This document shows positions 18,043 to 26,757 of a DNA stretch of 64,000 bases, piece after piece (the stretch's first letter is position 1; each line of letters begins with the position of its first letter). Both the position numbers and the translations under genes were made by a program. Where the stretch lies: assembly GCA_964471325.1 (NCBI GenBank), contig CAYYFL010000003.1, positions 100,859 through 164,858 of the forward strand, read 5' to 3'. The stretch comes from Velamenicoccus sp964471325 (GTDB lineage Bacteria; Omnitrophota; Gorgyraeia; Velamenicoccales; Velamenicoccaceae). The notes under the pieces are model-generated. The model was not told where the DNA came from, made no database searches, and saw only the letters and a program-made list of their open reading frames with translations.

Positions 18043-19599
18043 CTACAGGAAGGATCCCCGGTCCAGCGAACGATAATGGATGGCTTCCGAGAGATGCTGT
18101 GCCGTGATATCCTGGGATCCTGCCAGATCCGCAATCGTCCTTGAGATTTTCAGTATTTTGTCAAAGGCCCTGGCGCTCAAGTGAAAATTGTTCATTGCCG
18201 TCCGGAGCAGCTCGCTTCCTTCCTTTCCGAGGGCGCAATATCTTCGGGTCTGCCGGTGTGACATCTGCGCGTTGGATAAGATGCCGTCTTTTTTGCCGTC
18301 TCGGCCTTCGCCTGCGGAGAAGCGCGCTTCCTGGACAGTCCGGGCTTTATTCACTCTTTCCTTTATCTGCGCCGAACTTTCCGCAGGAGCATTGTCGCTT
18401 AATTCCTGGTATTTGATGGCGGGGACTTCTACATGGATGTCGATCCTGTCCAATAACGGACCTGAGATCTTTCCAAGGTACTGATGGATTTTACTTTGGG
18501 AACAACGGCAAGAACGTACCGGGTCGGTGTAATACCCGCAGGGGCAGGGGTTCATCGCGGCGATCAGCATGAAGCGCGCCGGGAAATTCATGGACCTCTG
18601 AGCCCTGGCGATCCGGATACAGCCTTCTTCGAGGGGCTGGCGCAGGATCTCCAGGGCATTACGGTGGAATTCCGGAAGTTCGTCGAGGAAGAGGACGCCG
18701 TTGTGGGCGAGGCTGATTTCGCCGGGCTGGGGATTGGATCCTCCTCCGGCCAGAGCCACGTCGGAGATCGTGTGGTGGGGCGCGCGGAACGGCCTTCGGC
18801 GAAGCAGGGGGGATCCGGGCGGGGCGTAACCGGCGACAGAATGGATTTTTGTGACTTCCAGCGATTCGTGCGTGGTCATCTCCGGAAGGATGCCGGGCAG
18901 CCGCCTTGCCAGCATGGTTTTTCCGCTTCCCGGCGGTCCGACCAAGAGAATGTTATGTCCGCCAGCGGCGGCGATTTCCATGGCCCGCTTGGCCAGGAAT
19001 TGGCCTTTGACATCCGCAAAATCCGGTTCGTCGCCGGAGTCATGGCGGGTAACGCAGGCCATGGGGTTTCGGAACGGCTTGAGGGTTTCTGGGTTGTGGA
19101 GACCTTCTATGAGATCCCTGAGCGTTTTGAAACCGAAGACCTGGATGCCTTCCACGAGGGCTGCTTCAGGGGCATTGGCAGCAGGAAGGACAAGTTTTTT
19201 TATTCTGTGCATTAAAAGGGCCTGTGCCATGGCCAGAATGCCCTTGACGGGCCGCAAGCGGCCGTCCAGCGCAAGTTCGGCGGCAAACCAATATTCTTCG
19301 AGCAATGCAGGCTGGATCTGTTTTGATGCGGCCAGGATTCCCATGGCAATAGGGAGATCATAAAGGGCGCCTTCCTTTTTGATGTCCGCAGGGGCCAGGC
19401 TGACCGTGATCTTGTCGGCCGGGTAGCGGAAACCGCTGTTTTTTATCCCTGAACGGACACGCTCCCTGCTTTCCTTGATGGCTGAATCAGGAAGGCCGAC
19501 AATGGCCGTCTGCGGCAGGCCGTTGGCGACATCGACCTCGATGTCTACGGGATGGGCATCCAGGCCGATAAGACCCAATGTATGCGTCTTGGCAAGCAT
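18043..19599 (-). CDS. ComM/YifB family Mg-chelatase-like AAA+ ATPase
   Basis: 518 residues from the ATG at 19599 (MLAKTHTLGLIGLDAHPVDIEVDV, the usual YifB start); a TTG 33 bases further upstream is the alternative. N-terminal Lon-protease-like fold (ALYDLPIAMGILAASKQ), central AAA+ module with Walker A VGPPGSGKTMLARR and Walker B GVLFLDELPEF, zinc-like CPCGYYTDPVRSCRCS, and C-terminal Mg_chelatase_C (RAFDKILKISRTIADLAG ... HLSEAIHYRSLDR). In naturally competent bacteria ComM is a hexameric branch-migration helicase for recombination of incoming DNA. It is the only gene on the minus strand here. Whether this cell is competent is unknown; a prepilin occurs at 62.4 kb. Confidence 0.93.
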   Translation of the reverse strand: MLAKTHTLGLIGLDAHPVDIEVDVANGLPQTAIVGLPDSAIKESRERVRSGIKNSGFRYPADKITVSLAPADIKKEGALYDLPIAMGILAASKQIQPALLEEYWFAAELALDGRLRPVKGILAMAQALLMHRIKKLVLPAANAPEAALVEGIQVFGFKTLRDLIEGLHNPETLKPFRNPMACVTRHDSGDEPDFADVKGQFLAKRAMEIAAAGGHNILLVGPPGSGKTMLARRLPGILPEMTTHESLEVTKIHSVAGYAPPGSPLLRRRPFRAPHHTISDVALAGGGSNPQPGEISLAHNGVLFLDELPEFHRNALEILRQPLEEGCIRIARAQRSMNFPARFMLIAAMNPCPCGYYTDPVRSCRCSQSKIHQYLGKISGPLLDRIDIHVEVPAIKYQELSDNAPAESSAQIKERVNKARTVQEARFSAGEGRDGKKDGILSNAQMSHRQTRRYCALGKEGSELLRTAMNNFHLSARAFDKILKISRTIADLAGSQDITAQHLSEAIHYRSLDRGSFL

Positions 19600-19929
19600 T
19601 TTTTGATAGAGGCTAAACCCCGCCAGGGACAACGTGTTGAAGTTTTGTAAGTCGAGCGTTTTCTGCCTTTAACGGGGTAAATCCGCTTGATTTTTAAAGA
19701 GGATGCAATTATAATCAACCTACGACTGCCTCGGCCTTCAGGCCGAGGGTTGCCCCAGATTGATGCTGGGCCGCCTTTATGACTGCCCTGAAGGGTTGCC
19801 TGGGCGGCGAACGCATGAATTGCTGGATTTGGTCCTTTGAGGGAACAGGGCGGGAGAAGGATTTGAACAGAGGGCATCCTATCACGTGCCTTCTTTTTTG
19901 TCAAGAACGGCCATAGGGGATTGTCTGTC
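19600..19929. other. Divergent intergenic region with promoter and hairpin-rich leader
   Basis: No credible gene. It holds the plus-strand promoter at 19687-19715, a perfect hairpin with arms CCTCGGCC (19729-19736) and GGCCGAGG (19741-19748), and a further imperfect GC dyad around 19752-19810. The transcript from about 19722 would have a structured leader of about 210 nt before the GTG at 19930. No family recognised. Confidence 0.55.
19687..19715 (+). promoter_or_regulatory. Sigma-70-type promoter for the coiled-coil gene
   Basis: TTGATT (19687-19692), 17-base spacer, TATAAT (19710-19715). Confidence 0.7.
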
Positions 19930-20628
19930 GTGAATAACAGGATTAAAACAGGGGTCATCGCATTGTTGGCAGGTTTCTCGATTTTTGGATTATATCAGTC
20001 CCTGGCCTTGATGCACAAAAACAGCTATTTATTTGATCAGTTGGGGCGTCTTCAGGTCGAATTATCCGCCACCCAATTGGGATTAAATCAGACCAGGACG
20101 CTTCTGACTGAGACGTACCAGAAGAATACCCAATTGGAAAATGAAGCGGTTTTATTGAATTCCAAGCTTGCCCGCGCCAAACAGGAGCTCGAAGAACAAA
20201 AAAACAAGATCAATTCTCTCGGGAATATCATCCAACAGGCCCGCCGGGTTAATGAATTCTTGCAAGCCCGCAATCGGGAGGTGAGCGAACAGTATGTGCG
20301 CGTGTCTTTTGAGAACCAGGAGATGAAGAAAACCCTTTCCTCGGCCGCGGAATTAAAAAAGGCGATGGCGGCGTTGCGCAAAAAACCCGCGCGTCCGGCG
20401 CCTGCGAAAAATAAACAGGTACGCAAAAAGCCGGTTCCCGTCAAAGCCGCAAGATCCAAAAAGACGGCAAAGGCCAAGAGCCCCGCGACGGTTGCGCTTC
20501 AGCCCGCCCCTGTGGATCAGACCCTGGCCGGTAACGAAGGATTTGTGGTCAAAGACGGAGAGTCGACATTGCTGGACAGGGTCGATATCCGCGTCACGCC
20601 GGCGCCGGCAAGAGGAGGGTCTGAATGA
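19930..20628 (+). CDS. Membrane-anchored coiled-coil protein with basic Ala/Pro/Lys-rich region
   Basis: About 232 residues. An N-terminal hydrophobic segment (GVIALLAGFSIFGLYQSLALM) suggests a single membrane anchor. Residues about 30-135 are a heptad-rich coiled coil with many Gln, Glu and Leu. About 145-190 is very basic and Ala/Pro/Lys-rich (KKPARPAPAKNKQVRKKP), followed by an acidic, Val-rich tail. No enzyme motif and no family recognised. The layout recalls spacer proteins linking membrane and peptidoglycan or septum, but that is only a resemblance. The start is GTG 19930 or TTG 19921. It overlaps the next gene by four bases. Confidence 0.7.
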   Translation: MNNRIKTGVIALLAGFSIFGLYQSLALMHKNSYLFDQLGRLQVELSATQLGLNQTRTLLTETYQKNTQLENEAVLLNSKLARAKQELEEQKNKINSLGNIIQQARRVNEFLQARNREVSEQYVRVSFENQEMKKTLSSAAELKKAMAALRKKPARPAPAKNKQVRKKPVPVKAARSKKTAKAKSPATVALQPAPVDQTLAGNEGFVVKDGESTLLDRVDIRVTPAPARGGSE

Positions 20629-21068
20629 AGCTTGTGCTCTATCAGATCGTTCATAACCACGTTCTCATTGTGACTTTTTTCGCCTGGTTGACGGCGCAGA
20701 CGATCAAGGTGGCGTTGGGCGTTTTGCGGACCAAGCGGTTTGATTTTCGCTGGTTCATCGGCACGGGCGGTATGCCTTCGGCCCATTCGGCGGGATCCAG
20801 CGCTTTGGCCGTCGTGATCGGCACGGATTATGGATTCGACTCTCCTTTGTTTGCCTTGGGCGTCGTGTTTGCGATCGTGACCATGTTCGACGCCCAGGGG
20901 GTCCGCCGTTCCACAGGCAAGCAGGCATCTATCCTGAACAAGATATTGGATGATATTTATTGGCAGGGAAAAATAGAGGAAGATCGCCTCAAGGAATTGA
21001 TCGGCCACACGCCTATCGAGGTCATCATGGGGGCGATTATCGGGATCCTCTTGGGGTTGATCTATTGA
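20625..21068 (+). CDS. YuiD/DUF212 family membrane protein (PAP2-like)
   Basis: 147 residues matching the DUF212 'acid phosphatase/vanadium-dependent haloperoxidase-related' family: AWLTAQTIKVALG, TGGMPSAHSAGSSALAVVIG, MFDAQGVRRSTGKQA, GHTPIEVIMGAIIGILLG. Four or so membrane segments. PSAHSA resembles the PAP2 phosphatase signature, so a lipid-phosphate phosphatase role is possible but unproven for the family. Translationally coupled (ATGA overlap) to the coiled-coil gene. Confidence 0.88.
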   Translation: MKLVLYQIVHNHVLIVTFFAWLTAQTIKVALGVLRTKRFDFRWFIGTGGMPSAHSAGSSALAVVIGTDYGFDSPLFALGVVFAIVTMFDAQGVRRSTGKQASILNKILDDIYWQGKIEEDRLKELIGHTPIEVIMGAIIGILLGLIY

Positions 21069-21264
21069 ACGATTTGCCGGGATTTCGAAAACATGGCTTT
21101 GTGAAAAGGGAGCTTTTTGCTTTTGGAGATCGATAGAAGCCTCGAAGTGATTTTTGATGCATAGGTGCGGTGGTGAATGGCCCCTCGCTTCCGGGAAGAG
21201 CGCTGACTGAAGCCTCGGGGTCAATTCCAGACAAACATATTCAGCGGGAGATTGAGAGGAAGAT

Positions 21265-22098
21265 GTGAAAAAAAATATTTTATGGACGGCCCTCGCCGTT
21301 TGTGCCGTTGCGGTTCTTGTTTTTATCGTTTTGAGGCTGAAGGGAATGCCTGCTGCTTCAGGCAGTCAGAAGCCGGCCCTCGACGCATCTGTCGGGAATT
21401 TTGACAAGGATGTGAGCCGTGCAGAGGGGTTGTTTCAAAAGGGTGAGCTCTTGGCGGCCCGGGATGCTTTTCGGGAGATCCTTCTGAAGAATGCGGCCGA
21501 TCCCGGCATCGAGGCCGTGCAAAAGAAGCTCGAAGATGTGAACATGAAGATCATTTTGTCCGCCATCCAGGTGCCGGATGAGACGGTCATGCGGGAGGTG
21601 AAGACCGGCGATACGTTGAGCATGATCGCCGATGAATACCGCACGACCGTCGAGATGATCAAAAAGGAGAATGGACTGACATCGGATGTCATCCGGCCGG
21701 GCATGCAGTTGAGGATCTGGACGGGCCGTTTTTCTGTTCTGGTAGATAAGTCCCAGAATCTTTTGACCCTGCGTTGTAACGGGGACGTCGTTAAGACCTA
21801 CCGCGTCTCTACGGGCAAGGACAACATCACTCCTGTCGGGACGTTCAAGATCGTCAATAAGCTCAAAAATCCTCCTTGGACGCACGCCGGCAAGGTTTAT
21901 CCGCCGGAAAGCCCAGAGAATATCCTGGGGACACGCTGGATGGGTTTTGATATTCCCGGTTACGGTATCCACGGCACGACGCAACCTGAAAGCATCGGCC
22001 AGCAGGTGACGGCAGGATGTGTGCGCATGCTCAATGGGGAGGTCGAGGAACTCTACGATCTCCTGCCTGTCAATACCGAAGTCACCATCATCGACTGA
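21265..22098 (+). CDS. LysM-L,D-transpeptidase (YkuD)
   Basis: 277 residues from a GTG with GAGAGGAAG in front. N-terminal TM/signal anchor, a helical TPR-like stretch (RAEGLFQKGELLAARDAFREIL), LysM (about 110-152, VKTGDTLSMIADEYRTTVEMIKKENGL), then the YkuD catalytic domain with GIHGTTQPESIGQQVTAGCVRM. The nucleophile Cys and the His are present. The usual Ser-His before Gly-Cys reads Thr-Ala here. L,D-transpeptidases make 3-3 crosslinks in peptidoglycan or attach lipoproteins to it, which agrees with a diderm cell with OmpA lipoprotein. It lies 22 bases upstream of accA. Confidence 0.93.
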   Translation: MKKNILWTALAVCAVAVLVFIVLRLKGMPAASGSQKPALDASVGNFDKDVSRAEGLFQKGELLAARDAFREILLKNAADPGIEAVQKKLEDVNMKIILSAIQVPDETVMREVKTGDTLSMIADEYRTTVEMIKKENGLTSDVIRPGMQLRIWTGRFSVLVDKSQNLLTLRCNGDVVKTYRVSTGKDNITPVGTFKIVNKLKNPPWTHAGKVYPPESPENILGTRWMGFDIPGYGIHGTTQPESIGQQVTAGCVRMLNGEVEELYDLLPVNTEVTIID

Positions 22099-22120
22099 GC
22101 GGGTTCCCAAGGATATTTCT

Positions 22121-23089
22121 ATGATCGCCCTTGATTTTGAAAAGCCTATCGTTGAGCTTGAAAAAAAGATCCGCGAGCTCAGAAGTTTCACCGAAGAAAA
22201 GCACATCGATCTCTCGGGCGAAGTCAAGCGCCTTGAAGAGAAGCTCGAACGTCTGCGCAGGGATATCTACGGCAGATTGACGCCCTGGCAGCGCGTGCAA
22301 ATCTCGCGCCATCCCCACCGGCCGTATACCCTGGACTATATTCAACTGATCCTTAAGGATTTTTTAGAGATTCACGGCGACCGGTCTTTCCGCGACGACC
22401 GTGCTATCGTGAGCGGGTTTGCCAGGCTCGACGGACAAAAGATCATCGTGATAGGCCATCAGAAGGGGCGCGACACCAAGGAGAATCTTGTCCGTACTTT
22501 CGGCTGCGCGCATCCCGAAGGATATCGCAAAGCGTTGCGCGTCATGGAACTGGCGCAAAAGTTCGATCTCCCCATCCTTATTTTTATCGATACACCGGGG
22601 GCCTATCCCGGGATCGGCGCCGAAGAGAGGGGGCAGGCCCAGGCTGTCGCCTGGAACCTGAAGATGATGTCCGGCATCCGCGCGCCAATCGTCGCCGTCG
22701 TTATCGGCGAAGGGGGTTCCGGCGGGGCGCTCGGGATCGGTGTGGCTGACCGTGTCTGCGTCTTGGAGAATGCCTATTACTCGGTCATCTCGCCAGAAGG
22801 GTGCGCCGCGATCCTCTGGAAGAGCAGTACCAAGGCGCCTGAAGCGGCCGAGGCCCTGAAGCTGACGGCCCAGGATCTTCTGAAGTTCGGCGTGATCGAC
22901 GAGATCGTCAAGGAGCCTCTCGGCGGAGCGCACCGCGATCCCGAAGAAGCGGCCAAGAATGTCAAGGCGTGCGTGAAAAAATATTTTATCGAACTCATGA
23001 AGCTCTCCAAGGATCAGCTGGTTGACCGTCGTTATCAGAAATTCCGCGCGATGGGGCAAATTCTCGAGGAAGCCCATGAGTCCCGTTAG
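22121..23089 (+). CDS. accA: Acetyl-CoA carboxylase carboxyltransferase subunit alpha
   Basis: 322 residues, normal for AccA. With AccD it transfers CO2 from carboxybiotin to acetyl-CoA to give malonyl-CoA, the extender for fatty acids and for the polyketide synthase at 35-38 kb. Marks: VKRLEEKLERLRRDIYGRLTPWQRVQISRHP, GDRSFRDDRAIVSGFA, TFGCAHPEGYRKALRVM, PGAYPGIGAEERGQ, IGEGGSGGALGIGVADRV and PEGCAAILWKSS. ATG 22121 fits the family N-terminus and has AAGGA 7 bases upstream; the frame is open further upstream inside the transpeptidase gene. The other subunits are not in the window. Confidence 0.97.
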   Translation: MIALDFEKPIVELEKKIRELRSFTEEKHIDLSGEVKRLEEKLERLRRDIYGRLTPWQRVQISRHPHRPYTLDYIQLILKDFLEIHGDRSFRDDRAIVSGFARLDGQKIIVIGHQKGRDTKENLVRTFGCAHPEGYRKALRVMELAQKFDLPILIFIDTPGAYPGIGAEERGQAQAVAWNLKMMSGIRAPIVAVVIGEGGSGGALGIGVADRVCVLENAYYSVISPEGCAAILWKSSTKAPEAAEALKLTAQDLLKFGVIDEIVKEPLGGAHRDPEEAAKNVKACVKKYFIELMKLSKDQLVDRRYQKFRAMGQILEEAHESR

Positions 23090-23219
23090 CTCTTCTTCGA
23101 TAGGACAGGGGGAGGTCTGTTCTTTACGGGTTAGACATTGTAGAGAACGTTTCGTTTGGGGTTATTATGAAGAAGATGATTTTTGTTGAAGCGTTCGTTT
23201 TTTCCGGAGGTCTAACGGA

Positions 23220-23780
23220 ATGAAGGTTGAGCAGGAATTAATCATCCTGGGACTCCTGGAGGACAAGCCGCGGCACGGCTACGAGATCAAAAAACAGATC
23301 AAGGACGTGATCAGCACGTTTGCCGCGCTGGAAGTCGAATCGATCTACTATTCCCTTAACCTCCTTGAAAAAAGGGGATATCTCAAAAAGGCGGTCAGCG
23401 TCGGCGGCACGAGGCCGGAGAAATTCATCTACAGTCTGACGTCCAAGGGACATGAACGCTTCCAGCAGTTGCTGACGAAAAGCCTTTTGACGGCCGACCG
23501 GCCGAATTTCAGCATCGACGTCGCTCTTTATTTTCTGCCGTATCTGCCGCCGGATGTCGCCCTGCGGCGGCTCAAAGGCCGGATACGGGTCCTCTCTAAA
23601 GTCGAGGAGGCCTTAGAGAAGCTTTCCGAACAACTTCAGGTGAAGTCCTCCTACCACCTGCATTCCATCGTCGAGCACAATCTGGAGCTTCTGCGCGCTG
23701 AAAAGAAGTTCATCCAAAACGTCAGTCAGGAGCTTACCAATAAGAATATCAATATCCCCGAGTGGCCCCACTCCTCTTAG
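23220..23780 (+). CDS. PadR-family transcriptional regulator
   Basis: 186 residues. N-terminal winged helix (ILGLLEDKPRHGYEIKKQI ... VESIYYSLNLLEKRGYLKKA ... YSLTSKGHERF) and a C-terminal helical Vir_C-like part (about 95-175) used for dimerisation. PadR proteins are usually repressors, classically of phenolic-acid or drug-efflux genes. It stands at the upstream edge of the polyketide region. A promoter carrying a 24-bp palindrome lies 90 bases after its stop, in front of the acyl-CoA ligase, so local control is likely. GGAGG precedes the ATG. Confidence 0.9.
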   Translation: MKVEQELIILGLLEDKPRHGYEIKKQIKDVISTFAALEVESIYYSLNLLEKRGYLKKAVSVGGTRPEKFIYSLTSKGHERFQQLLTKSLLTADRPNFSIDVALYFLPYLPPDVALRRLKGRIRVLSKVEEALEKLSEQLQVKSSYHLHSIVEHNLELLRAEKKFIQNVSQELTNKNINIPEWPHSS

Positions 23781-23866
23781 CCATATTTTTCCTCTGAAGA
23801 GATATCTACACAACTAATTGAAAATGTGATAGTTAAGGTTTTGTGAAAACAAAACAAGAATAATTC

Positions 23867-23906
23867 TTGACATACTAAAATTTAATTAGTAAAATTTTAC
23901 TAATTA
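23867..23906 (+). promoter_or_regulatory. Promoter overlapped by a perfect palindrome (candidate PadR operator)
   Basis: TTGACA (23867-23872), 17-base spacer, TAAAAT (23890-23895). A 24-bp perfect palindrome with half-site TAATTAGTAAAA covers 23883-23906, lying across the -10 box. A second dyad, TACTAA (23873-23878) with TTAGTA (23886-23891), overlaps it. A dimeric repressor bound here would block RNA polymerase, and PadR encoded just upstream is the natural candidate. This AT-rich island contrasts with the GC-rich surroundings. Confidence 0.72.
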
Positions 23907-24017
23907 TTTTGACCAACCTTCTTAATGTCAGATATAGGGTCATCCGCCAACGGTTTGATGGCGGATATTCAAATACTGTCATTTCAGGGTGATCCGCCTC
24001 CGGCGGCTCTTACCTAA

Positions 24018-25568
24018 ATGATCCGGGATAATTCTATGGCAACAGAAACAATCCGTGACCTGGTAATGAAGCAGGCGGCTGCTTTTCCGAAGAAAGCCGC
24101 TATCATTTTTGAGGACCAGCCCGTCACGTTTGGCGAACTCAAGGATAGAGTCTTCCGGCTTGCCAACAATCTGACGGCCCTGGGGGTCAAGAAGGGCGAT
24201 AAGGTCGCCTTGTATCTGCCGAACTGGCCGGAATATATTTACGCCTACCTGTCTTTGTTCTCTATTGGTGCCACCGTCGTTCCTTTCGATTTCATGCTGA
24301 AGAACGACGAGCTGGAAGCTTGCTTAAACCATTCCGATTCCGTCCTTCTCGTCGCCAAGACGAGGCCCGATGTCTCTCTGGAGAATATCAAGACGCACGT
24401 GCCGAAGCTCAAGAATATCCTTCTTGTGCGTGAACGCAAAGAAGGATATCTTTCTTTCGATGACTTCATTGCCCAGGGGGCTTCCAAAGCTCCATCGACG
24501 GCCATCGGTGCATCCGATCCCGCCCTGATCCTGTATACATCGGGTTCGACCGGTCGTCCCAAAGGGGTTTGCCTGAGCTACCGGCATTTGAACGCGGCGC
24601 CGGAAGCGATGGAGTTTTTCGTGGATCTGACGCCGGCCGACGTGAAATTATCGGCCCTGCCGTTGTCGCACGGCGGCGGGCTGGTCTATCTGCAGAACTG
24701 CATTTTTTACGGCATCACCCTCATCCTTATGGAACGTTTCATTCCCGTCGAGTATCTCAAAAATATAGAGAAATACAAGGTGACCTGTTTTCACATGGTG
24801 CCGTCGATGTATTACGCTCTTCTGCACCTCAAGGAATTTGAGAAATACGACCTTTCCAGCATCCGGTGGGTCAACGTTTTCGGCGCCCCGAATTCACCCG
24901 ACGCCATCCGGCGCTTCAAGACCTATTGCCCGAATGCCAAGCTGCTTAACGGCTGGGGGATGACCGAGACAAACGCCCCGAATATCGTGACGCCCATGGG
25001 TTCCGAGAAGATCGAGTCTATCGGCCGGCCGGCGCCGTGGATCAGCGTCCGCCTGGTCGACGATGACGATCGGGATGTCCCCGAAGGCGAGATCGGAGAG
25101 ATCGTCCTGAAGAGCTGGGTGGTCATGGACGGTTATTACAAGGACCCCGCCCTGACCGCCGAAGTCTTGCGGGACGGCTGGTTTCATACGGGCGACCTGG
25201 GCCGTCGGGACAAAGAGGGCATGTATTATATCGCCGGCCGCAAGAAAGACATGGTCAAGGTTTCCGGCCAGATTGTTTTTCCGGCGGAAATCGAAGAAGC
25301 GGTGCACAAGCACCCGGCCGTGGCGGAAGCCGGGGTCATCGGCGTCTTCGACGCCCTGCGCGGAGAGGCGTTGAAGGCGTTTGTCGTTCTGAAGGCGGGC
25401 GCAGCGCTCACGGATCAGGACATCAAGCAATTCTGCCGTCAGCACCTGGCGCATTTTAAGATTCCGCACACCGTTGTTTTCGTCGAGAGTCTGCCTAAAA
25501 CGCGGACGGGCAAGATCGACAAGGCGGCGCTGAGACAGAATAACGTGAGGGCCGGGGAAAAGTGTTAA
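24018..25568 (+). CDS. Acyl-CoA synthetase (AMP-forming), class I adenylate-forming enzyme
   Basis: 516 residues. It activates a carboxylic acid as acyl-AMP and then CoA thioester (or possibly an ACP thioester). Phosphate loop LILYTSGSTGRPKGVCLS, A5 LNGWGMTETNAPN, A7 GWFHTGDLGRRDKEGMYYIAGRKKDMVKVSG and the terminal catalytic Lys in PKTRTGKIDKAAL are complete. Substrate unknown. In this setting it may supply a starter acyl unit to the type II PKS, or activate a fatty or aromatic acid. Neither ATG 24018 nor the in-frame ATG 24036 has a convincing ribosome site. It is the first gene after the palindromic promoter. Confidence 0.92.
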   Translation: MIRDNSMATETIRDLVMKQAAAFPKKAAIIFEDQPVTFGELKDRVFRLANNLTALGVKKGDKVALYLPNWPEYIYAYLSLFSIGATVVPFDFMLKNDELEACLNHSDSVLLVAKTRPDVSLENIKTHVPKLKNILLVRERKEGYLSFDDFIAQGASKAPSTAIGASDPALILYTSGSTGRPKGVCLSYRHLNAAPEAMEFFVDLTPADVKLSALPLSHGGGLVYLQNCIFYGITLILMERFIPVEYLKNIEKYKVTCFHMVPSMYYALLHLKEFEKYDLSSIRWVNVFGAPNSPDAIRRFKTYCPNAKLLNGWGMTETNAPNIVTPMGSEKIESIGRPAPWISVRLVDDDDRDVPEGEIGEIVLKSWVVMDGYYKDPALTAEVLRDGWFHTGDLGRRDKEGMYYIAGRKKDMVKVSGQIVFPAEIEEAVHKHPAVAEAGVIGVFDALRGEALKAFVVLKAGAALTDQDIKQFCRQHLAHFKIPHTVVFVESLPKTRTGKIDKAALRQNNVRAGEKC

Positions 25569-25998
25569 CTCCTTGCCTGTCCTCGGCCTTCGGCCGGGGA
25601 TGGACAGGAGCTAATTTTGCTCGCCTGTCTTTGACAGGCAGGCAGAAAGCGGTGCACTGCCACAGAAGGTGGCACACTTGCTAGACCGATGAAGCAAGGT
25701 GCGGTCTACCCGCCATTCCGATATGGCGGAGTGCGATAGGGCCGGGTGTGAGGGAATAACCCGGTATAGGCAAGAGTAAAGAAATTTAACGTTACTCCTT
25801 GTGTAAACAGCTGAAAATTTCTGTTTTGGCCTTGCCTTTAGGCAGGCCAATCCAATCCTCGCTCGGCCCGGAAACCGGGCCAGGCTCGGACGGGTTCCGC
25901 AGAAAGTGGAATACTGGCCTGTTCAACTGGGGCCAGGTGCAACCAGAAATTTTTCAGCTACGCTCGGAGTTAATTCCGCCAGAGGCGGAATTAAGGAG
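25569..25998 (+). repeat. Structured leader repeat, copy 4, with extra nested hairpins, upstream of the nucleoside phosphorylase
   Basis: A 430-base gap made almost entirely of hairpins. Early modules include AGACCG/CGGTCT and CCGCC/GGCGG dyads at about 25680-25730. The main unit runs from ACTCC (25794-25798) with nested AGCTGAAAATTTCTG and CAGAAATTTTTCAGCT arms to CGGAGT (25965-25970). The final hairpin has arms AATTCCGCC (25972-25980) and GGCGGAATT (25984-25992), then AAGGAG (25993-25998) serving the ATG at 26005. Confidence 0.83.
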
Positions 25999-26004
25999 CT
26001 TGCT

Positions 26005-26754
26005 ATGCAGATGAAGAAAGACATCCATTTGACAGGTCGGGATCTTTTGGGGATGGTCCAGGTCAAACCGGGAGATTTCGGCAAGTATGCCATTATCCCG
26101 GGCACGGCCGAGCGCCGGGATGCGATCCTGGAGCATCTGGAGAAACCGGTCAAGAGCTTTTCCTTTTTTGAATATACGATGTATACGGGCTTTTATGAGG
26201 GCATCAAGATCGCTGTCGGCAACGGCGGGCGGTTCTCGCCGGATTCCGCGATCATCGCCGAGATCCTGTGCGCCGGGAAGGTCGAGTGCATCATCCGGGC
26301 CGGTTCCTGCGGCGCCCTGGATGAGACCATCAAGGTCGGCGATGTCGTCCTGGCTACGGGTGTCGTGCGCGGCGACGGCGTGACGCCCTATTATGTGGAC
26401 AAGGATTATAAAACAGTGACGGATGCGTCTGTGACGGCGGCCTTGGAAGCAACGGCCAAAGAAAACGAGGTCTCGATCCGCAAAGGGTTGATCTGGACGA
26501 CGGATGCGCTGTTGCGTGAGACCCGGGAATTGATCGAGAAGGTCCAAAAAGAGGGAGCCGTGGCCGTCGACATGGTGTCGAGCGCGCTTCTGACGATCGC
26601 ACAATTGAACAATGTCAAGGCCGCCTCGATCTCGGCCGTCAGCGATAATCTGATCACCGGCGAGCTCGGTTTCATCAACCCGGATTATTACGAGGCCGAG
26701 GCCAGGGTGGTCCAGGTGTGCCTGGATGCGGTGAAAAAACTGGCGCAAGGGTAG
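26005..26754 (+). CDS. Nucleoside phosphorylase (PNP/UDP family 1)
   Basis: 249 residues, NP-I fold. YAIIPGTAERRDAILEHLE is the phosphate-binding start and AVGNGGRFSPDSAIIAEIL and IIRAGSCGALDETIKVGDVVLATGVVR form the core. AVSDNLITGELGF carries the base-side Asp. The usual ribose-contacting Met-Glu is replaced: AVDMVSSALLTIA has Val where uridine or purine nucleoside phosphorylases have Glu. It cleaves a nucleoside with phosphate to base plus a pentose 1-phosphate. The following isomerase and aldolase genes make 5'-deoxyadenosine or methylthioadenosine the best substrate guess. ATG 26005 is set by AAGGAG, the end of structured repeat copy 4. Confidence 0.85.
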   Translation: MQMKKDIHLTGRDLLGMVQVKPGDFGKYAIIPGTAERRDAILEHLEKPVKSFSFFEYTMYTGFYEGIKIAVGNGGRFSPDSAIIAEILCAGKVECIIRAGSCGALDETIKVGDVVLATGVVRGDGVTPYYVDKDYKTVTDASVTAALEATAKENEVSIRKGLIWTTDALLRETRELIEKVQKEGAVAVDMVSSALLTIAQLNNVKAASISAVSDNLITGELGFINPDYYEAEARVVQVCLDAVKKLAQG

Positions 26755-26757
26755 GTC

